The position numbers were made by a program, and so were the translations under genes. A stretch of 64,000 nucleotides of DNA from Salvia splendens. Its lineage: Eukaryota > Streptophyta > Magnoliopsida > Lamiales > Lamiaceae. How positions within the stretch are numbered: the first letter of the stretch is position 1; each line of letters starts with the position of its first letter. The notes beneath the pieces were generated by a model. The model saw nothing but the letters and a program-made list of their open reading frames with translations, was not told where the DNA came from and did no database searches. Below are positions 10,148 to 21,814 of this stretch, in pieces. The stretch lies in NCBI RefSeq assembly GCF_004379255.2, contig NC_056051.1, positions 11,509,968 through 11,573,967 of the forward strand. Reading direction: 5' to 3'.

Positions 10148-11459
10148 CTACTTCTCTCTTCATTCTCTCTTTTTTTTTTCATTCTGTTATCGTTGTGGCT
10201 TGCTTAAGTTGTGTGGCTTGCTTAAGTTGGATTGTCAAATTGATCTAGCTTGCCAATTGTACGCCTTTCTACCTATGAGAACATGTTAGTGGATCTAGTA
10301 AAGATTTGGCCTGATCAACTCGACCTACTCCTACTCGAGTGAGATGAAAAGAAGAGTTCAGAAACGTGTTTCCAAAACCTTAACCCACAATACTATTAAT
10401 TTGTATAGGGAAGTAAGGATCAATCCCACAGAGATGATGTGTTTAAACATTTGCTTGTTGGACACGAAATGGGAATGGCTGCAGCCACACTTTCTAGGGG
10501 TGGGTTAAGTTAACTACTTGACTTGAGAAATTAAAACTAACTAAATTGATCAACTCATGAAAACTCTACTAGTCTACTTGATCAACTTAACTGAACTTTC
10601 CATATTTGGACAAACAGCATAAACAGGGGACTGTCAATCCCCTGCAAAGTGTACGATAAAATAAAAACTTTTTAACAACTTCATCTTCTTCACAAAGTCA
10701 ACATGAAAAACAGAACAAAGAACAGATCTGAGAATAACTATGAAAAACTAAACACCGTAACGACTCATAAAATTAAATCTACTCCTAAAATCTAAACTAC
10801 GTATGAAGATGATGACTCAACTGCACTAACAATCCAAGTCGTTGCCTAAAAGCAAGCTAGAGTTGTGCATGAAGCTAGTGAATTTATGCAGGATGGAGCA
10901 TTAGTGAGTTGAGTAATCAAGGTGGAGATTAGTGAAGATGATGACTCAACTAACCTAACAATCCAGCATGAAGTTCGTAGTTGAAAGAAGAAGAAAGAAG
11001 TCGCTGAAGCTCATCTCAAGATGATGACTCAACTGCACTAACAATCCAGTGTTATTTTGGAGATTAAGTCCTGACCGTCAGATATAACTAGCCGTTAGAT
11101 CCTTAGCTTAAATAGTTGTTTGAGTTAGTTAGATTTTAGTTTTTCATCTCTTTCGGTTTGTAGCTAAATTTGATTTCCTCTCTCGATTCAATAAAGATTT
11201 CTTCTTCCGAAATTAATTATGTTCAATCAATTCTAGCTCCCACACGTTTATCACATACAACTCTAACATTACGACTACGTAAACAAGAAACTAACCTATA
11301 CTCATGCAGAAATAAAACAGTAGCTACTAGATCTAAACATCCTAAGACAACTCAGACTTAATACATCAGATCTGACCAAATCAAAACACAATGAAACATT
11401 TAGAGCTAAGACAAGTATCATAAAATGAAAATAAAAACAGATCAGAAATACCATGTATG
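10148..11459 (-). mobile_element. Old LTR, 3' part (left inverted copy)
   Basis: This is the counterpart of 62682 to about 63950. It carries a GTGGGATTGATCC-type block (minus strand, about 10408-10430), as in Athila-like LTRs. A 30-bp repeat containing GATGATGACTCAAC occurs three times (about 10807, 10937 and 11020). The edge at 10148 is approximate. Confidence 0.5.
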
Positions 11460-12576
11460 TGGAAGGCCTCGAGAGGGGCGCGAATTGGATCAGTTAGCAA
11501 ATGTCGTTGCCACTTGATCGATTCAAACTCGCTCTCGCTCGTTTCCTACCAATGTAATTTGTAAACTCCCAATTTTGCACTACTTTAACAATAAAGCGGA
11601 AAGTTCGGGGTCGGTCCCATAGAAAAGTTGGTGTGTCGAGAGTGTGTGTAGTGAACAGGGGGTTGGCTGCTGCCACGCTTTAACTTGGGAGTTTTTAACT
11701 ACTGTTTTAACTCTAGGCAGAATTAAACTTGCTAACTTGATCCAGGTAAATTTAACTACTGGGTCAAGTGAATTGCAGGTGAAAACGTAAAAGTAATGTG
11801 AGGATGAAAACGTAATAACTTTGATTAAACTAAGCTGAGAGCAGTACAGCGTGAAATTGAAACTAAGCTAATACTTCAGAAATTAAGAAAGCAAGTAAAA
11901 TCGAGAAGAATCTCGACGGGTAATTTAGGAATACACCGACAGATAACAAGTATTCTGCAGCGCTTCTTTAATTCCTCTTTCTAACTACGCATTACTTTAT
12001 CTAAGCTAAGCTAATCTAGAGAACTGGACTAAGCTAGAGAACTAAACTAAGCTAAACTAGACGGAAAGTAAAAGATCGGATTTTTTTTCTTTTGATGGCA
12101 CACCCTCTATTTATAAGCTCGATTCGGCTTCCAGCTGGATAACGATATTGACATGGAATATTCACTCATGCTGAGAATGAGCGACTCATTGATTGCTACG
12201 TGCCCTTTCTTCTAGAATGACGACACTTTTGAGTAACAGATTCTTGACCAGCTTCGTTCTAGCGTCTCCTAAGCTAGCACGTGTCCCCTTCTAGAACGTT
12301 GTCCTAGATAACAGAATGGTACGCCACATCCAGCTCATTTCCTCACGTGTTCTTCTTCTAGAAGCCAGCGGTCCCCGCCTAACTGCTTGATCATTCCCAC
12401 TTGATCAACTCCCCCGATTCTTGGCCTTTTATCGCCTTTTGTAGTTGCTTGATCAGTTCGGTCTTGCTGGCTCGACAAAGCGACATTCTTGCACATTTAA
12501 CACTTGTTTTACGCGATAAACCGATCAAGCAACGTACATTTTACCCTTAAACCGATGCATGAAATGAGCCTTATCA
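11460..12576 (-). mobile_element. Athila-type 3' LTR (left inverted copy)
   Basis: On the minus strand it begins TGATAAGGCTCATTTC at 12576 and ends GGCCTTCCA at 11460. It is followed by CATAC (GTATG at 11455-11459 on the plus strand), the same target duplication seen beside the right-hand copy. A TATA box (TATAAATA) lies at 12108-12115. It matches the LTR at 61564-62681. Confidence 0.85.
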
Positions 12577-13900
12577 AACTTGTCACACTTAAAACATACT
12601 TGTCCTCAAGTACAAAGAAAAGAAAAAGAAAAAGACAAGGCAAATTTCAGGCATGGTTTACTTATTTCATAAGTAAAAGAAGACGAAAAGGAAAACATGA
12701 CTTAATACAAAAGCAAATATTCACATGTATGCATTAGACCGAATAAATTTCCAAAGATCATACCCGAGGTCGAGGTCAATCCATTTTCCAGTAGCTTATG
12801 TTCCTTCTCTTTCGCTTTTGCTTGATCAAGGTGTTAGCTTGTCAAGATTGCTTAATCTAAAAACAACTGTTGGATTCACTCATTTCTCACCAGAGATGTT
12901 AGGACTGTTCACTCAGTGTTGCCATAAATTTAATACCTTGAATCGAACTGCACAAGATAGTTCCTTAAGGTCTTTGTTTTGGGTCGTAACGGAGCTCAAG
13001 GGTAGTAACGTAATAAGGTAGGGTCCTAGGGGTTCTAAGTTTAAAATAAAAATTTAAAATTGTAAAAAGAAAATCACATGAGTCAAAAGGCCAAAGATTC
13101 GACTAAACTTGCTAGATCAGAGTGGGATGTTTATTTTCTTACTGGATATTTGGTCAGAGTTCGACCTTTAGCCTTTTAAATTTTTGGCTTATTTCCTGAC
13201 TTTTGATTTTCCAGGTCAGGTTACAACTTTTTCCTGCCCTTTTTTCTCAAACCTTTTCTCGATTTTTTTTAATATGATCAACCCGATTGTCTAACTTGAT
13301 CAACCCGGATACCTTTATTTCGACCATTCTATTGCTATCCTCTTTTGTTTCCCTTGACAAACTTCATCTCTTTGACCCTTTTTCCTCATGTGATATGAAA
13401 CTTTGAATTTGGTTTTAAGGCTTCAAAGAAAGGGAAAGAGTGTATGGGCTCAAAAGTGGTTAACTAAGGGGTACATTGATTAATGAGGCGGGTTTGCGGA
13501 ACGAAGGAAGAAAAATGGCTCAAAAGGCTAAATCCTAGTGCCTTTAGTCCTTACTACTTGTGCAATTTTCATCTCAGTATTAAAAGTCAGCCTCTCGTAA
13601 AATTTTCTTTTGTAAAAATAGTAGAAAGTGCTCTACTTTTGACTTATAACTCACATATAGAGAGACTTCACAGTTGATTTAGAAATTGAGCGTTTTCATC
13701 ATACTTGCGTCGTTCAAATTGATCAAGTTTTGCAATCAAGTTTTTACATGCGAGCATACTGAATCCTTTTTCTAACTTTTCCAAAAGGTAATCAAGTCTT
13801 CCAATTATCCAATTTCATGCATATTGCCTATTTTATTACTAACTGGAATTTGTTATTTTTTGTAAAAAAATTTAGCATGTATGATTCTACTGTAACTAAC
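12577..13900 (-). mobile_element. Athila-type element, 3' untranslated region (left copy)
   Basis: This is non-coding retroelement sequence between the 3' LTR and the hairpins. It starts, beside the LTR, with a block whose minus strand reads CTTGAGGACAAG (about 12597-12608), a conserved Athila 3' end. A strong polypurine run (minus strand GTGGGGAGGGGGGACAAG, about 13902-13919) lies at its far end. It contains no gene. Confidence 0.6.
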
Positions 13901-14004
13901 TTGTCCCCCCTCCCCACTGCATATGATCTCGTCCTCGAGGGACAAGATGCAGTGGAAAAAAGGGTTAGGCACAGGCAACGACACAACAACAAACAAGGGA
14001 AACT

Positions 14005-14159
14005 TCTCACACTTAAACCAGACACTGGGCTAAGTGTGAGACAGTGCCAACGATCAACGCATGCTAACAAATATAGAAAAACAAAACACATAGGCAAAAT
14101 AGACAATAACTTCCATAAACTTCTCACACTTAGTCCATACACAGGACTAAGTGTGAGAA
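14005..14159 (-). repeat. Paired hairpins in the Athila 3' region (left copy)
   Basis: There are two stem-loops. At 14121-14159 TTCTCACACTTAGTCC pairs perfectly with GGACTAAGTGTGAGAA across a 7-nt loop. At 14005-14041 a 16-bp stem with a 5-nt loop has the same CTCACACTTA stem and minor mismatches. The copies at 59973-60011 and 60091-60127 are equivalent. Confidence 0.75.
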
Positions 14160-14338
14160 CGGAGTCAAAAACACAATTTACACAAAGAAACAGAGTTAAG
14201 GGTGATACTACTGCCTTCTAGATGGTTGAATCAGGGGATGTTGCACGCCTTCCTTATTGCCTCTATTACACAGGCCTTCCTTATTGCCTCTAAGGCGTTT
14301 GCGTTTATCGGAGCTCCTCCTCCTTGGTATCTTTTCCT

Positions 14339-15265
14339 CTATCTCCTTCGCGGGGAGAGGTATGCTTGGGCAGCGTAGGTAAGCCCCATACTTCGACTGG
14401 TACGGTGGCCCATATTAGGGGGAGGAAGAATACTTTCTTCCCCCTTCCTCTTGTTCTCTTCCTCTGCTCTCACCTGGTTGCCCTCCACAGTCTTGCTTGC
14501 TTCTATGACTGCTCTGGTCCCTTGGTTCGCCTGTCTCTTCTCATCCACTTGCTGCCTTGAACCCCCAGTTTCAAGAAGCAGTTGGTCCATCGTCCGGCGG
14601 CGCGTCCTTTTTAGGATGGAGTTATCCTCTATATTCGAAGAAAGGTTCCATTATGCCTCCCTCCGTCGTAGTAGGAGATCACTGGGAAGAGGCAGCCCTT
14701 TGGGAAGGTGTGTAAGGTTCCCGCCACTAGGTGGTGACTGGGTGTCTTGAGTGGGCGTACCCTCTGCGGGATCAGTCCTGGTGGGACAATTTCTGAGTAC
14801 GGAGTCCACACACCTTATGTAAGCTAGGTCTACACATTGGAGTGGACCGATGAATTTAGGAGGCGATAATGGGGTTCTGGTGGTTGGTGGGGAAAGGTTA
14901 GAGCTTCCTGGGCCGAGTGGTGACAAGGATCTCTGATTATCACTGTTGATACCGGCTCTTGAAGAAGAATGGGAAGTATTGAGTTGAATGTTCTGCATCT
15001 CCTTCCGGTGATTCCTTGGAGGTGATTTGAATTTGGAGAGAATTAGATGAGGATAGCACAAATGTTCTGGCAGCGGTTGATGAAAAGGGGGATCAGAGAG
15101 ATCCCTTTTATACTGAAGTTCTGACTGTTGAGATCCCCGCATGTTGAGATCTTTGTGACTCTTTGCGCAAAGGCGCGCCTTTTCAGAGTGCCAGGTGGCA
15201 AAGCTTCTCCGATACGCTTCCTCCTTCTCTCCAAGACGTCCCTTCATTTTGACAGTTGGCGCCAC
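14339..15265 (-). pseudogene. Unrecognised reading frame occupying the integrase position (left copy)
   Basis: One minus-strand frame runs from 15265 (first ATG 15247) to a stop at 14651. It continues in the same frame as MDQLLLETGGSRQQVDEK to 14339, so a single internal stop divides an otherwise open frame of about 308 codons. The first part is basic then Ser/Pro-rich. The second has a Glu/Lys-rich, probably helical segment. There are no zinc-finger, DDE or transmembrane motifs. The right copy (58867-59793) has the same stop at the same codon, so the stop is older than the duplication. A readthrough or ancestral single protein is possible; I assign no function. Confidence 0.4.
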
Positions 15266-15588
15266 CTGACACCTCTCTAATTATCATCACCTTCTCTTAT
15301 CAACTCAATCACTGTACCACCAATTAAATTCAAATCGTACTGACCAAGTGGGCACTTAAGTCCAGATAAAATTCTCATAATTCCACATGATCAGTTCCTT
15401 CCTCTACTTCCGACTTTTAATTTTCTAAAAACAATCATCATACGAAAAACTATTTACACTAACTAGGACTTGACTGGGTCCCCCTGGGATGTCACTTGAT
15501 CAGTTTAAGAGATTCAGAATTTGTTGTTTGATCAAGCAGACTACCCATGAGCACCCGATCACTCCTTTTACCTATTCACTTGTACGAG

Positions 15589-15897
15589 TTAGGCATGAGT
15601 AGTGGACTGTCGTCCACTACAAATTGCCTCCATTCCGTCTCTTCCGGGCAACTCGCTAGCCACCAAGTAGTCGGTCCTGTCCGCGAACCATGGCGCTTCC
15701 CGCTTGTGTTGTCCCTTAATTTTTTGTTCGGGTTGAGCAATTCTCCCTACCTGGTAGATCCACTGTTTTTCGGATGTTGACTTGATCAGGTGCAGGTGCT
15801 TTTCAGGAAAAACGTCTGGAATGCCTTCACCGTTATCTTCTAGCAAAACTCGGCTCAGGTGATCAGCCACTCTGTCTTCACATCCTTTCTTAGCCAC
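15589..15897 (-). pseudogene. RNase H tail of Athila pol (left copy)
   Basis: The frame encodes GCEDRVADHLSRVLLE, the end of a gypsy RNase H (consensus NxVADxLSR), then the linker that in complete elements leads to integrase. It ends at 15589 with no integrase zinc finger (HHCC) or DDE core following. It is separated from the upstream pol frame by a frameshift at about 15966. Confidence 0.6.
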
Positions 15898-15965
15898 TGC
15901 CTCCCAATCAAACTTCTGTAGAAGGAGTGCCCATCTGATCCTTCGCAGCTTTGATTCCTTTTTTG

Positions 15966-18305
15966 CTAAGATGTGTTTGACGGTCGCACGTCTGTATAAA
16001 CTATCACCTTGGACCCAAGCAGGTATGGTCTGAACTTCTCAAAGGCGAGGACTACCGATAGCATTTCCCTTTCAGTCACATCATAGCTCCTTTGTGCTTG
16101 GTTCAATGTTTTTGACGCGTAGAAGACGACGTAACTCTTTTCTTTGATTTTATGACAAAACACTGCCCTCACAGCATAGTCCCTAGCATTGCTCATCAAC
16201 TCAAAGGGGTGATTCCAGTCGGGGACGCGTATAATCGGAGAACTTACAAATTGGTACTTCAGAAATGTGAACGCGGCCTTGCAGGCATCAGAGAATTCAA
16301 TCTTCATGTCGTTCTGAAAAGGCTTCGTCAGAGGCTGGGCTATTTTTGTGAAATTCTTGATGAATCTCCTATAGATCCCGGCGCATCCCAAAAAGGTTCT
16401 GACCACCTCCTGGTCGGTAGAGCATGAGAGTTTTACTGCCTGCGTGTGCATTGCCTTGATTATTCGAGGGTCTGCCCAGTTCGAATTCTGCCTTTTGGGT
16501 ATCAGTTTCGGTTGACACTGGAATAGTAACTCTTCCTCCCCTACCATGAACTCTTCCAATCTCAGGGCGGGGCTAAATCTGCATTGTCGATCAAAGTGGG
16601 GCGTCCCTCCCTTTTTTATCATGGGATGCATGTACAGCTCTGGGTAAATTTCTATCAAGGCATGCGTTTTCCACTTGACTACCCCTTGACTTAGCCTCAG
16701 TTCTTCTATCATCTGTCCTCCTTGTTCTTGCAGGTTTGATTTGACTGGTTTTTGACTGGCCTGGTTGGTAAGGTTCTTGAGAGTCATTGGCGATGCTGGT
16801 ATGGAAAATAGTTGTCTTGTAGGCAAGGGATCTTCCTTCAGCATTCCTTTCAATGGGGCGGCTTGGTCAGGTGGTTTCTCGACCCTTCTTAGTTGGGTAA
16901 TATCTCTTGACTCGGCTGGTTGTGTCGGCTGGAAAAATTCCATATTTGCCCTTCTAATGGCTTGATCGTCCATTCCTTCAGTCATCCCTGTATCAAACCA
17001 TTTCGCTGCCTCTCTCTTGAGCTGTTCACCTTTAGTGGAACCAGAGGGTGGTTCTTTGAAGGATTTCTTTTCCGGATACTTTTGTTTCCGAGGGCTGATA
17101 GCGTCTACTGTTTGAATGCTCTCGTTGTCCTGTGGCTTCCTCACAACTTTATCAATTTCGAATGTAAGCTGTTCTCCATTAAAACTCAGCTTCATCGTCC
17201 CTTGGCGGACGTCGATGACTGTGCTGGCTGTGGATAAGAATGGCCTTCCCAAAAGGATGCCAACAGACTCTTCCATTCCCGGCTCTGTCGTCTTTATGAC
17301 GAAGAAGTCGGCGGGGTACATGAACTTGTTTACTTTGACAAGTTCATCTTCTAGAACTCCTTCGGGGTAGATGCAAGACCCGTCTGCTATCTGTATCTCC
17401 ATATCGGTTTTGATAAGCTTAGCACCTTCCAGCTTCTCGTATATAGAATACGGCATAATATTGATGGAAGCCCACAGGTCGCACATTGCTTGCTCCATTA
17501 GAACGTCTTCGATGGATATTGGAAGCGTAAACACCCCTGGGTCAGCTTTCTTGGGTGGAAGATCTCTAGATTGGATTACACCGGCCTCATTTTCTGCTTC
17601 GACCATCCTCCCCTTCTCAGCAACTTGTTCACGGATGCTAGACTCTTCTTCTTTTACGACTTGATTAAAGGCGATGGGCTCAAAGCTTCCGTTATGATTG
17701 AGTCTAGGTGCTGGAAAACTCACAGATGAACTTTGACAAACTGTTTCCGATTTCAGAGAGACTGTATTGACAATCTCTCGTCTTGTAGGTTGCTGCACTC
17801 TGGCCGGAAGCTTTCCTTCATTCCCTCTCAGTTCGCCCAAAGACATGGCTACTTGAGATAACTGTTTTGTAAGCATCTCGAGTGCAGCCCTCTGCTCTTT
17901 CTGAGTCTCTTGTATTTCTCGCATTGCATCTTGTGGCTGATGTGAGATCATCACATCTCCTGGACCTTCAAATTGCTGTTTGTTATATCTCTGATTAAAT
18001 TGACCTCCTCCATAGCCTTGCTGATAGTAACTGGAAGGTCCATACTGCTCCGGTTGGTTCTGGGGGAAATGATTTTGCTGGCTCCCTTGGAAGTACGGTG
18101 AGTTCCCTTGTTGGTTTCCTCTTTGGTATTGCGGGATATAATTCACCATTTGATTGTTCGACTGCCTTCCCTGATTGCTAAACTGAGGGACTTGGTGCTG
18201 GTACCCCCAGTCTCCTTCCTGTTGTCGACTTGACCAGTTAGACTGTCCTCCACTTGACCAGTTCCCTTGAGGTCCACTTGACCAACCTGCCTGACCTCCC
18301 TGCAT
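15966..18305 (-). pseudogene. Athila-type gag C-terminus, protease and truncated pol, 779 codons open (left copy)
   Basis: This is a continuous 779-codon frame. Residues 1-190 are the Gln/Asn/Gly-rich gag tail. Residues about 245-360 are an Athila-type aspartic protease with ADPGVFTLPISI, DLWASIN (276-282) and LLGRPFL (351-357). After a divergent linker comes only the end of the RT connection region (RTFLGCAGIYRRFIKNF) and an RNase H start (ELMSNARDYAV). The RT palm with its xxDD box is missing. The usual protease D-L/T-G triad is D-L-W, and the RNase H Asp of the CDAS box is Asn. It is therefore probably inactive, although the frame is longer than in the right copy, where a C-to-T change makes a stop at 56398-56400 and further frameshifts follow. 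Confidence 0.75.
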
Positions 18306-18417
18306 TCTGTTCCCTCCAATGTTTGGCCTCTCCTGGATTCGAGCAGGCCAGTTTGGCTACCTGTCAGAGGGTTGTATCTGCAGTGTCGAGGGTCGTGGTG
18401 GTTGGCTCTGATTCTGA

Positions 18418-18951
18418 TCAGTCCATCTGAAATTTGGGTGGTCTCTCCATGGGGCATCTCTCTGTTTTCCCTGGATCTAGTTGCCATTTGCATTCCAGTG
18501 GCCATTGACATTTACTTGAGCTTGTTGTTTCTACCTCAGGGGGGAACTCGCAATAGTAGTAGTGATGCTCTTCTGGTGGGGACGGTTGCGGCACATACTG
18601 CGTTTCCTTTGGTGCAGGTGGTGGAGTGGTCTGGCTTTCTCTATTGTCCTCTAGCAGTTTCTTTTCCATCTGCTCAAATCGAGCCTTCAACTTTTCATCA
18701 TTGCACGCCTCTGCTACGTGCACTGCCCCTCTCCTATACTGCCCTTGGGATGTCTCATACGACCGCTTTGCCCCAATAAGCCTCTCCAGGATATTTTTAG
18801 CTTGGCTAAATGCGGTTTTCGAGAAGTCCCCTTGAGCTGCGAGGTTGAGGTCGTTCTTGCTATCCACAGTGAGTCCATTGTAGAAAAACAAAGTAGATTT
18901 CCTTCCCCTCCATCTTGTGGTTGGGGCATGCTTGAAGCAAACCTTGGAATC
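18418..18951 (-). pseudogene. Athila-type gag, part downstream of the chromovirus insertion (left copy)
   Basis: The minus-strand frame encodes FYNGLTVDSKNDLN and GDFSKTAFSQAKNILERL, which fit the Athila gag motif of an FYxGL core, a G-x-F/S-K box and an ILE helix. A coiled Glu/Lys segment and Pro-rich tail follow. It is preceded at 18951 by the chromovirus LTR, whose insertion cut gag. A frameshift near 18480 separates it from the 779-codon frame. Confidence 0.65.
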
Positions 18952-19819
18952 TGATACAAACGGAAGTCCAAGGCCCGGGCTGACCCGACCACGACTCCCC
19001 TTAAGCTGCCCGAAGGCCCGTCACGAGATCAATGAGACAAAGGCTTCGGGAAGGCGTTTCAAACTTCATTAGGAGGGGAATGGAGGAGGCAGATGGAATG
19101 CCCGGTCGGCGAATCCACACCTCCAAAACGCCCGACCGGGCGTTTGCGCGCTGAGCATCGTCCACAGTCCAGAAAGTTCGCCCGACCGGGCGATTTCGCC
19201 ATCCCAGAACGCCCGACCGGGCGTTGAACGCAGCGCCGAATCCAGAAAGTTCGCCCCGACCGGCGATTTCACTTTCCCCAAAACGCCCGGCCGGGCGATT
19301 CAACTTTTACATCCGTTTTTTCCTTGTTTTTTTTAGCCCTTTTCTTGGGTTTCCAACCCTAACTATAAATATCCTTTTTGTAAGACTTTAAGGGCAGACT
19401 TTGATGAATGTTATTATGAAGACTCCTTTGAGAGCATCTCCCATGTGAGATTTCTATCCAAATTCCTACATTGTAGGTTGCTTGTTTTATGTTCATTTGG
19501 CTAAATCAAGTATAGGTATGCATTTATGGTTGTGTAGTCATGAATGTGGAGCCAATGGAGTATTTGCTTTGGGTGAAAGTAGCCTAGGGTTGCCCACACT
19601 TTTTGTGGGAGGTCATAGGTCCTCAAAGAGGATTCCTCCTTCTTTACACTTTCTTCTCACCTTCTTTCTCTCCATCCAAAACCATTTTGAGTTTAGTTTT
19701 TGGAGGCTAGGCTCTTTATCTTTACTTTATCCTTGAAAACACAAAAAAAATTGAAATCAAACACCGCTTTAGGTATTTCTTGGGCACATGGAAGATTTCC
19801 CTCACAAGGAACCTTATCA
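18952..19819 (+). mobile_element. Chromovirus 5' LTR (left inverted copy)
   Basis: It begins TGATACAAACGG and ends CTTATCA. The preceding GAATC (18947-18951) is the minus-strand form of the GATTC target duplication. It holds the same palindromic CGCCCGACCGGGCG array (about 19105-19300) and TATA box (CTATAAATATCC, about 19362) as the right-hand copies, with several single-base indels in the array. Confidence 0.85.
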
Positions 19820-21024
19820 TTTGGTATCTAGAGCCTAGGTGCCTACCAAGTGTTTGATTTTAAACCTCTATGAAATTTCCTTTTCCTTATTTTTCCTTAT
19901 TTCTTTTGTTTTAGTCTTTGCTTGTTTATTGGTCAATTGTTGTAGGATTGAGCTGATTTTTGGTGTGCATGAACCTTGATATATGAACTATTTTCCTGAA
20001 AAATCTCAGCCAAAAATTCTATCATTTGATAGGTCAAATTAATGTGTGAAGTTGCTGCCCTGTTTTGTGCCCTAGTTTGACAGATTTGGGGAAAACGTAA
20101 AATCGAGGGTCTTCTCGAAAACCTGCTATATTGGGGATATTTTTCCCTCTTTCTAAACCCTTTAATCTTGTTATCTACCAAGTTTCATCAATTTTGGGGT
20201 TGGGTAGCCATATCAAAAAAATTCCTAAAGATCAGCCAAGTGTTACATAAATTTTCAGCTCAACTAAGTTTGTTTGTTAGCTTCCTTAGGCATTGAACCT
20301 TACTTTCACATGCTTGATTGGCTTTACTTGCTTGGTTATATTGCCTATGTGTATACCTTGATTGATTTGTCTTAGCGCTTGCATTTTGGAAGTTGGATAT
20401 GAGAGTGATGAACCTAGCCCTCACTATATTCTAAGCCTTTTTCCGAGTGACATGGTGAGTGAATTGGGGGTGGGATTACCAATTGGGAAGTGAGTTCTTA
20501 CTAAATCTAATCTATCTTTCTTGTGTGTGTGAGTGTGGATTTTACTAACCCTTAGGACTAGATCCTAGTTTTTTTTTTATTTCTTATTGTAGGTACCATT
20601 GTGAATGCCACCTCGTACTAGATCCACCACGATGGGGAATCCGCAACCGGGTGCGAGCACGAGTCTTAGTGTGCGGGGGATGAGTTGAAAAACTTGATGG
20701 AAAAATTATGACGGATTTGAGGGATCTAAAAGAAGGCCAAACCACAATGCATGTCAACTCAAGATGCTATGTTCGGGATTTGAAGGAACTCAAGGTGAAC
20801 CAAGCATCCATCCATGAAAACCAAACTTTTCTCCACGACGAGCTCAACGCTTTGAAGGTCGTGCGACTATCAAGGTCAAACACCCCTAGGAGCAATCACA
20901 CACATCATGATGCCTCCGAGGGAGTAATGGAGAGGAAGAGCCATATGGTTGGTACGATCATGGGGGGCGCGGGGGACAAGGAGGAGGACGGAATGGAATA
21001 GGAATGGTAGGTTCGGGAACATGA
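19820..21024 (+). pseudogene. Chromovirus leader and gag N-terminal fragment (left inverted copy)
   Basis: A primer-binding site TGGTATCTAGAGCC lies at 19822-19835, right after the LTR. A leader of about 770 bp follows, then the gag ATG at 20605. The frame encodes the same start as the intact polyprotein but is broken by single-base indels (for example GTGCGGGGG here against GTGGCGGGGG at the right copy). It stops at the duplication breakpoint, so it lacks the rest of gag-pol. Confidence 0.75.
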
Positions 21025-21360
21025 ATTCACACACCAGATCAATTGCGAAAAGCTCCATTCAGTAAAGCAACTCCCAAACTCAGAATCAAACATCATCAAA
21101 ACTCAAAAGGGAAATCAACATCATCATGACATAAAATAGAACTTCGCATAGGATAGATTAAAGACGCAAGGTTCAACCATAACCAAAAGGCCAGCTTCGA
21201 ACAACTAAGACTCAATAGAATTCTGACAATGAAAAATGAAATGAAAGTCGGATAAATTAGTTTCTTTCTTTTCTTCGCCCTAAACACCAGGCGGTGGTAC
21301 ACAAAGCCCACCACAAAACCTAGACTCTGATGACTTCTATTCTCGTTGTAGACAAAGCTA
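21025..21360 (-). mobile_element. Fragment of the 3' LTR of the second Athila-like element
   Basis: This sequence matches about 28728-28980 inside the 5' LTR of the same element (shared blocks include CTCAGAATCAAACATCATC and TAGAATTCTGA). The part of the LTR corresponding to 27886-28727 is missing, cut by the inverted-duplication junction at 21024. Similarity fades after about 21310. Confidence 0.65.
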
Positions 21361-21533
21361 ACACAGACTGTCACTCGAACTCGCCTCGGCCCCTCTCACT
21401 CTTCACTCATGCTTATTTGTCCCCAAGCCATCCCAGGCATGGGTAAATCAAGGTAAAAGTTAAGAAAATCAAAACTAAATCATAAAACATTCAGCATCAC
21501 AAAACAACCAAAGCATGTATAGTCAAAACGCAC

Positions 21534-21658
21534 GTCTCACACTTAGAGCCGAGCAACGGACTAAGTGGGAGAAACTAAAACAGAGCAGAAACCAAAACAT
21601 GCCCAAAAAAAACATAAACTTCTCACACTTAGACCAAAGATTGGGCTAAGTGGGAGAA
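21534..21658 (-). repeat. Paired hairpins in the 3' region of the second Athila-like element
   Basis: Two stem-loops (21534-21575 and 21620-21658) have a CTCACACTTAG arm and a CTAAGTGGGAG arm. They parallel the hairpin pair in the other Athila element, although the surrounding sequence has diverged. Inner stem bases and loops differ between the elements. Confidence 0.65.
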
Positions 21659-21814
21659 AACACATACAATATATATATACATAACGGGGCATGCTTGAGC
21701 AGCGAACACAAGACCACAGACTCAGAACAACAAATATACAAACAGATAATAAACGAAAAGACAACGAAAAAAACTGAAAAGTAAAATTTACTTGGTCTTT
21801 GGGGGGTATCAATT

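Larger units (their letters stand above)
10121..21024 (-). repeat. Left arm of an about 10.9-kb inverted duplication
   Basis: Read on the minus strand this arm matches 53097-64000 nearly base for base. It contains the same Athila 3' half, the same 3' LTR with the same flank, and the same chromovirus inserted at the same Athila position. It stops inside the chromovirus gag, after GTTCGGGAACATGA (21011-21024). The other outer end runs past the window edge on the right-hand copy, so true length is unknown. Because the nested insertion site is shared, this is duplication of DNA and not two independent transpositions. Confidence 0.9.
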
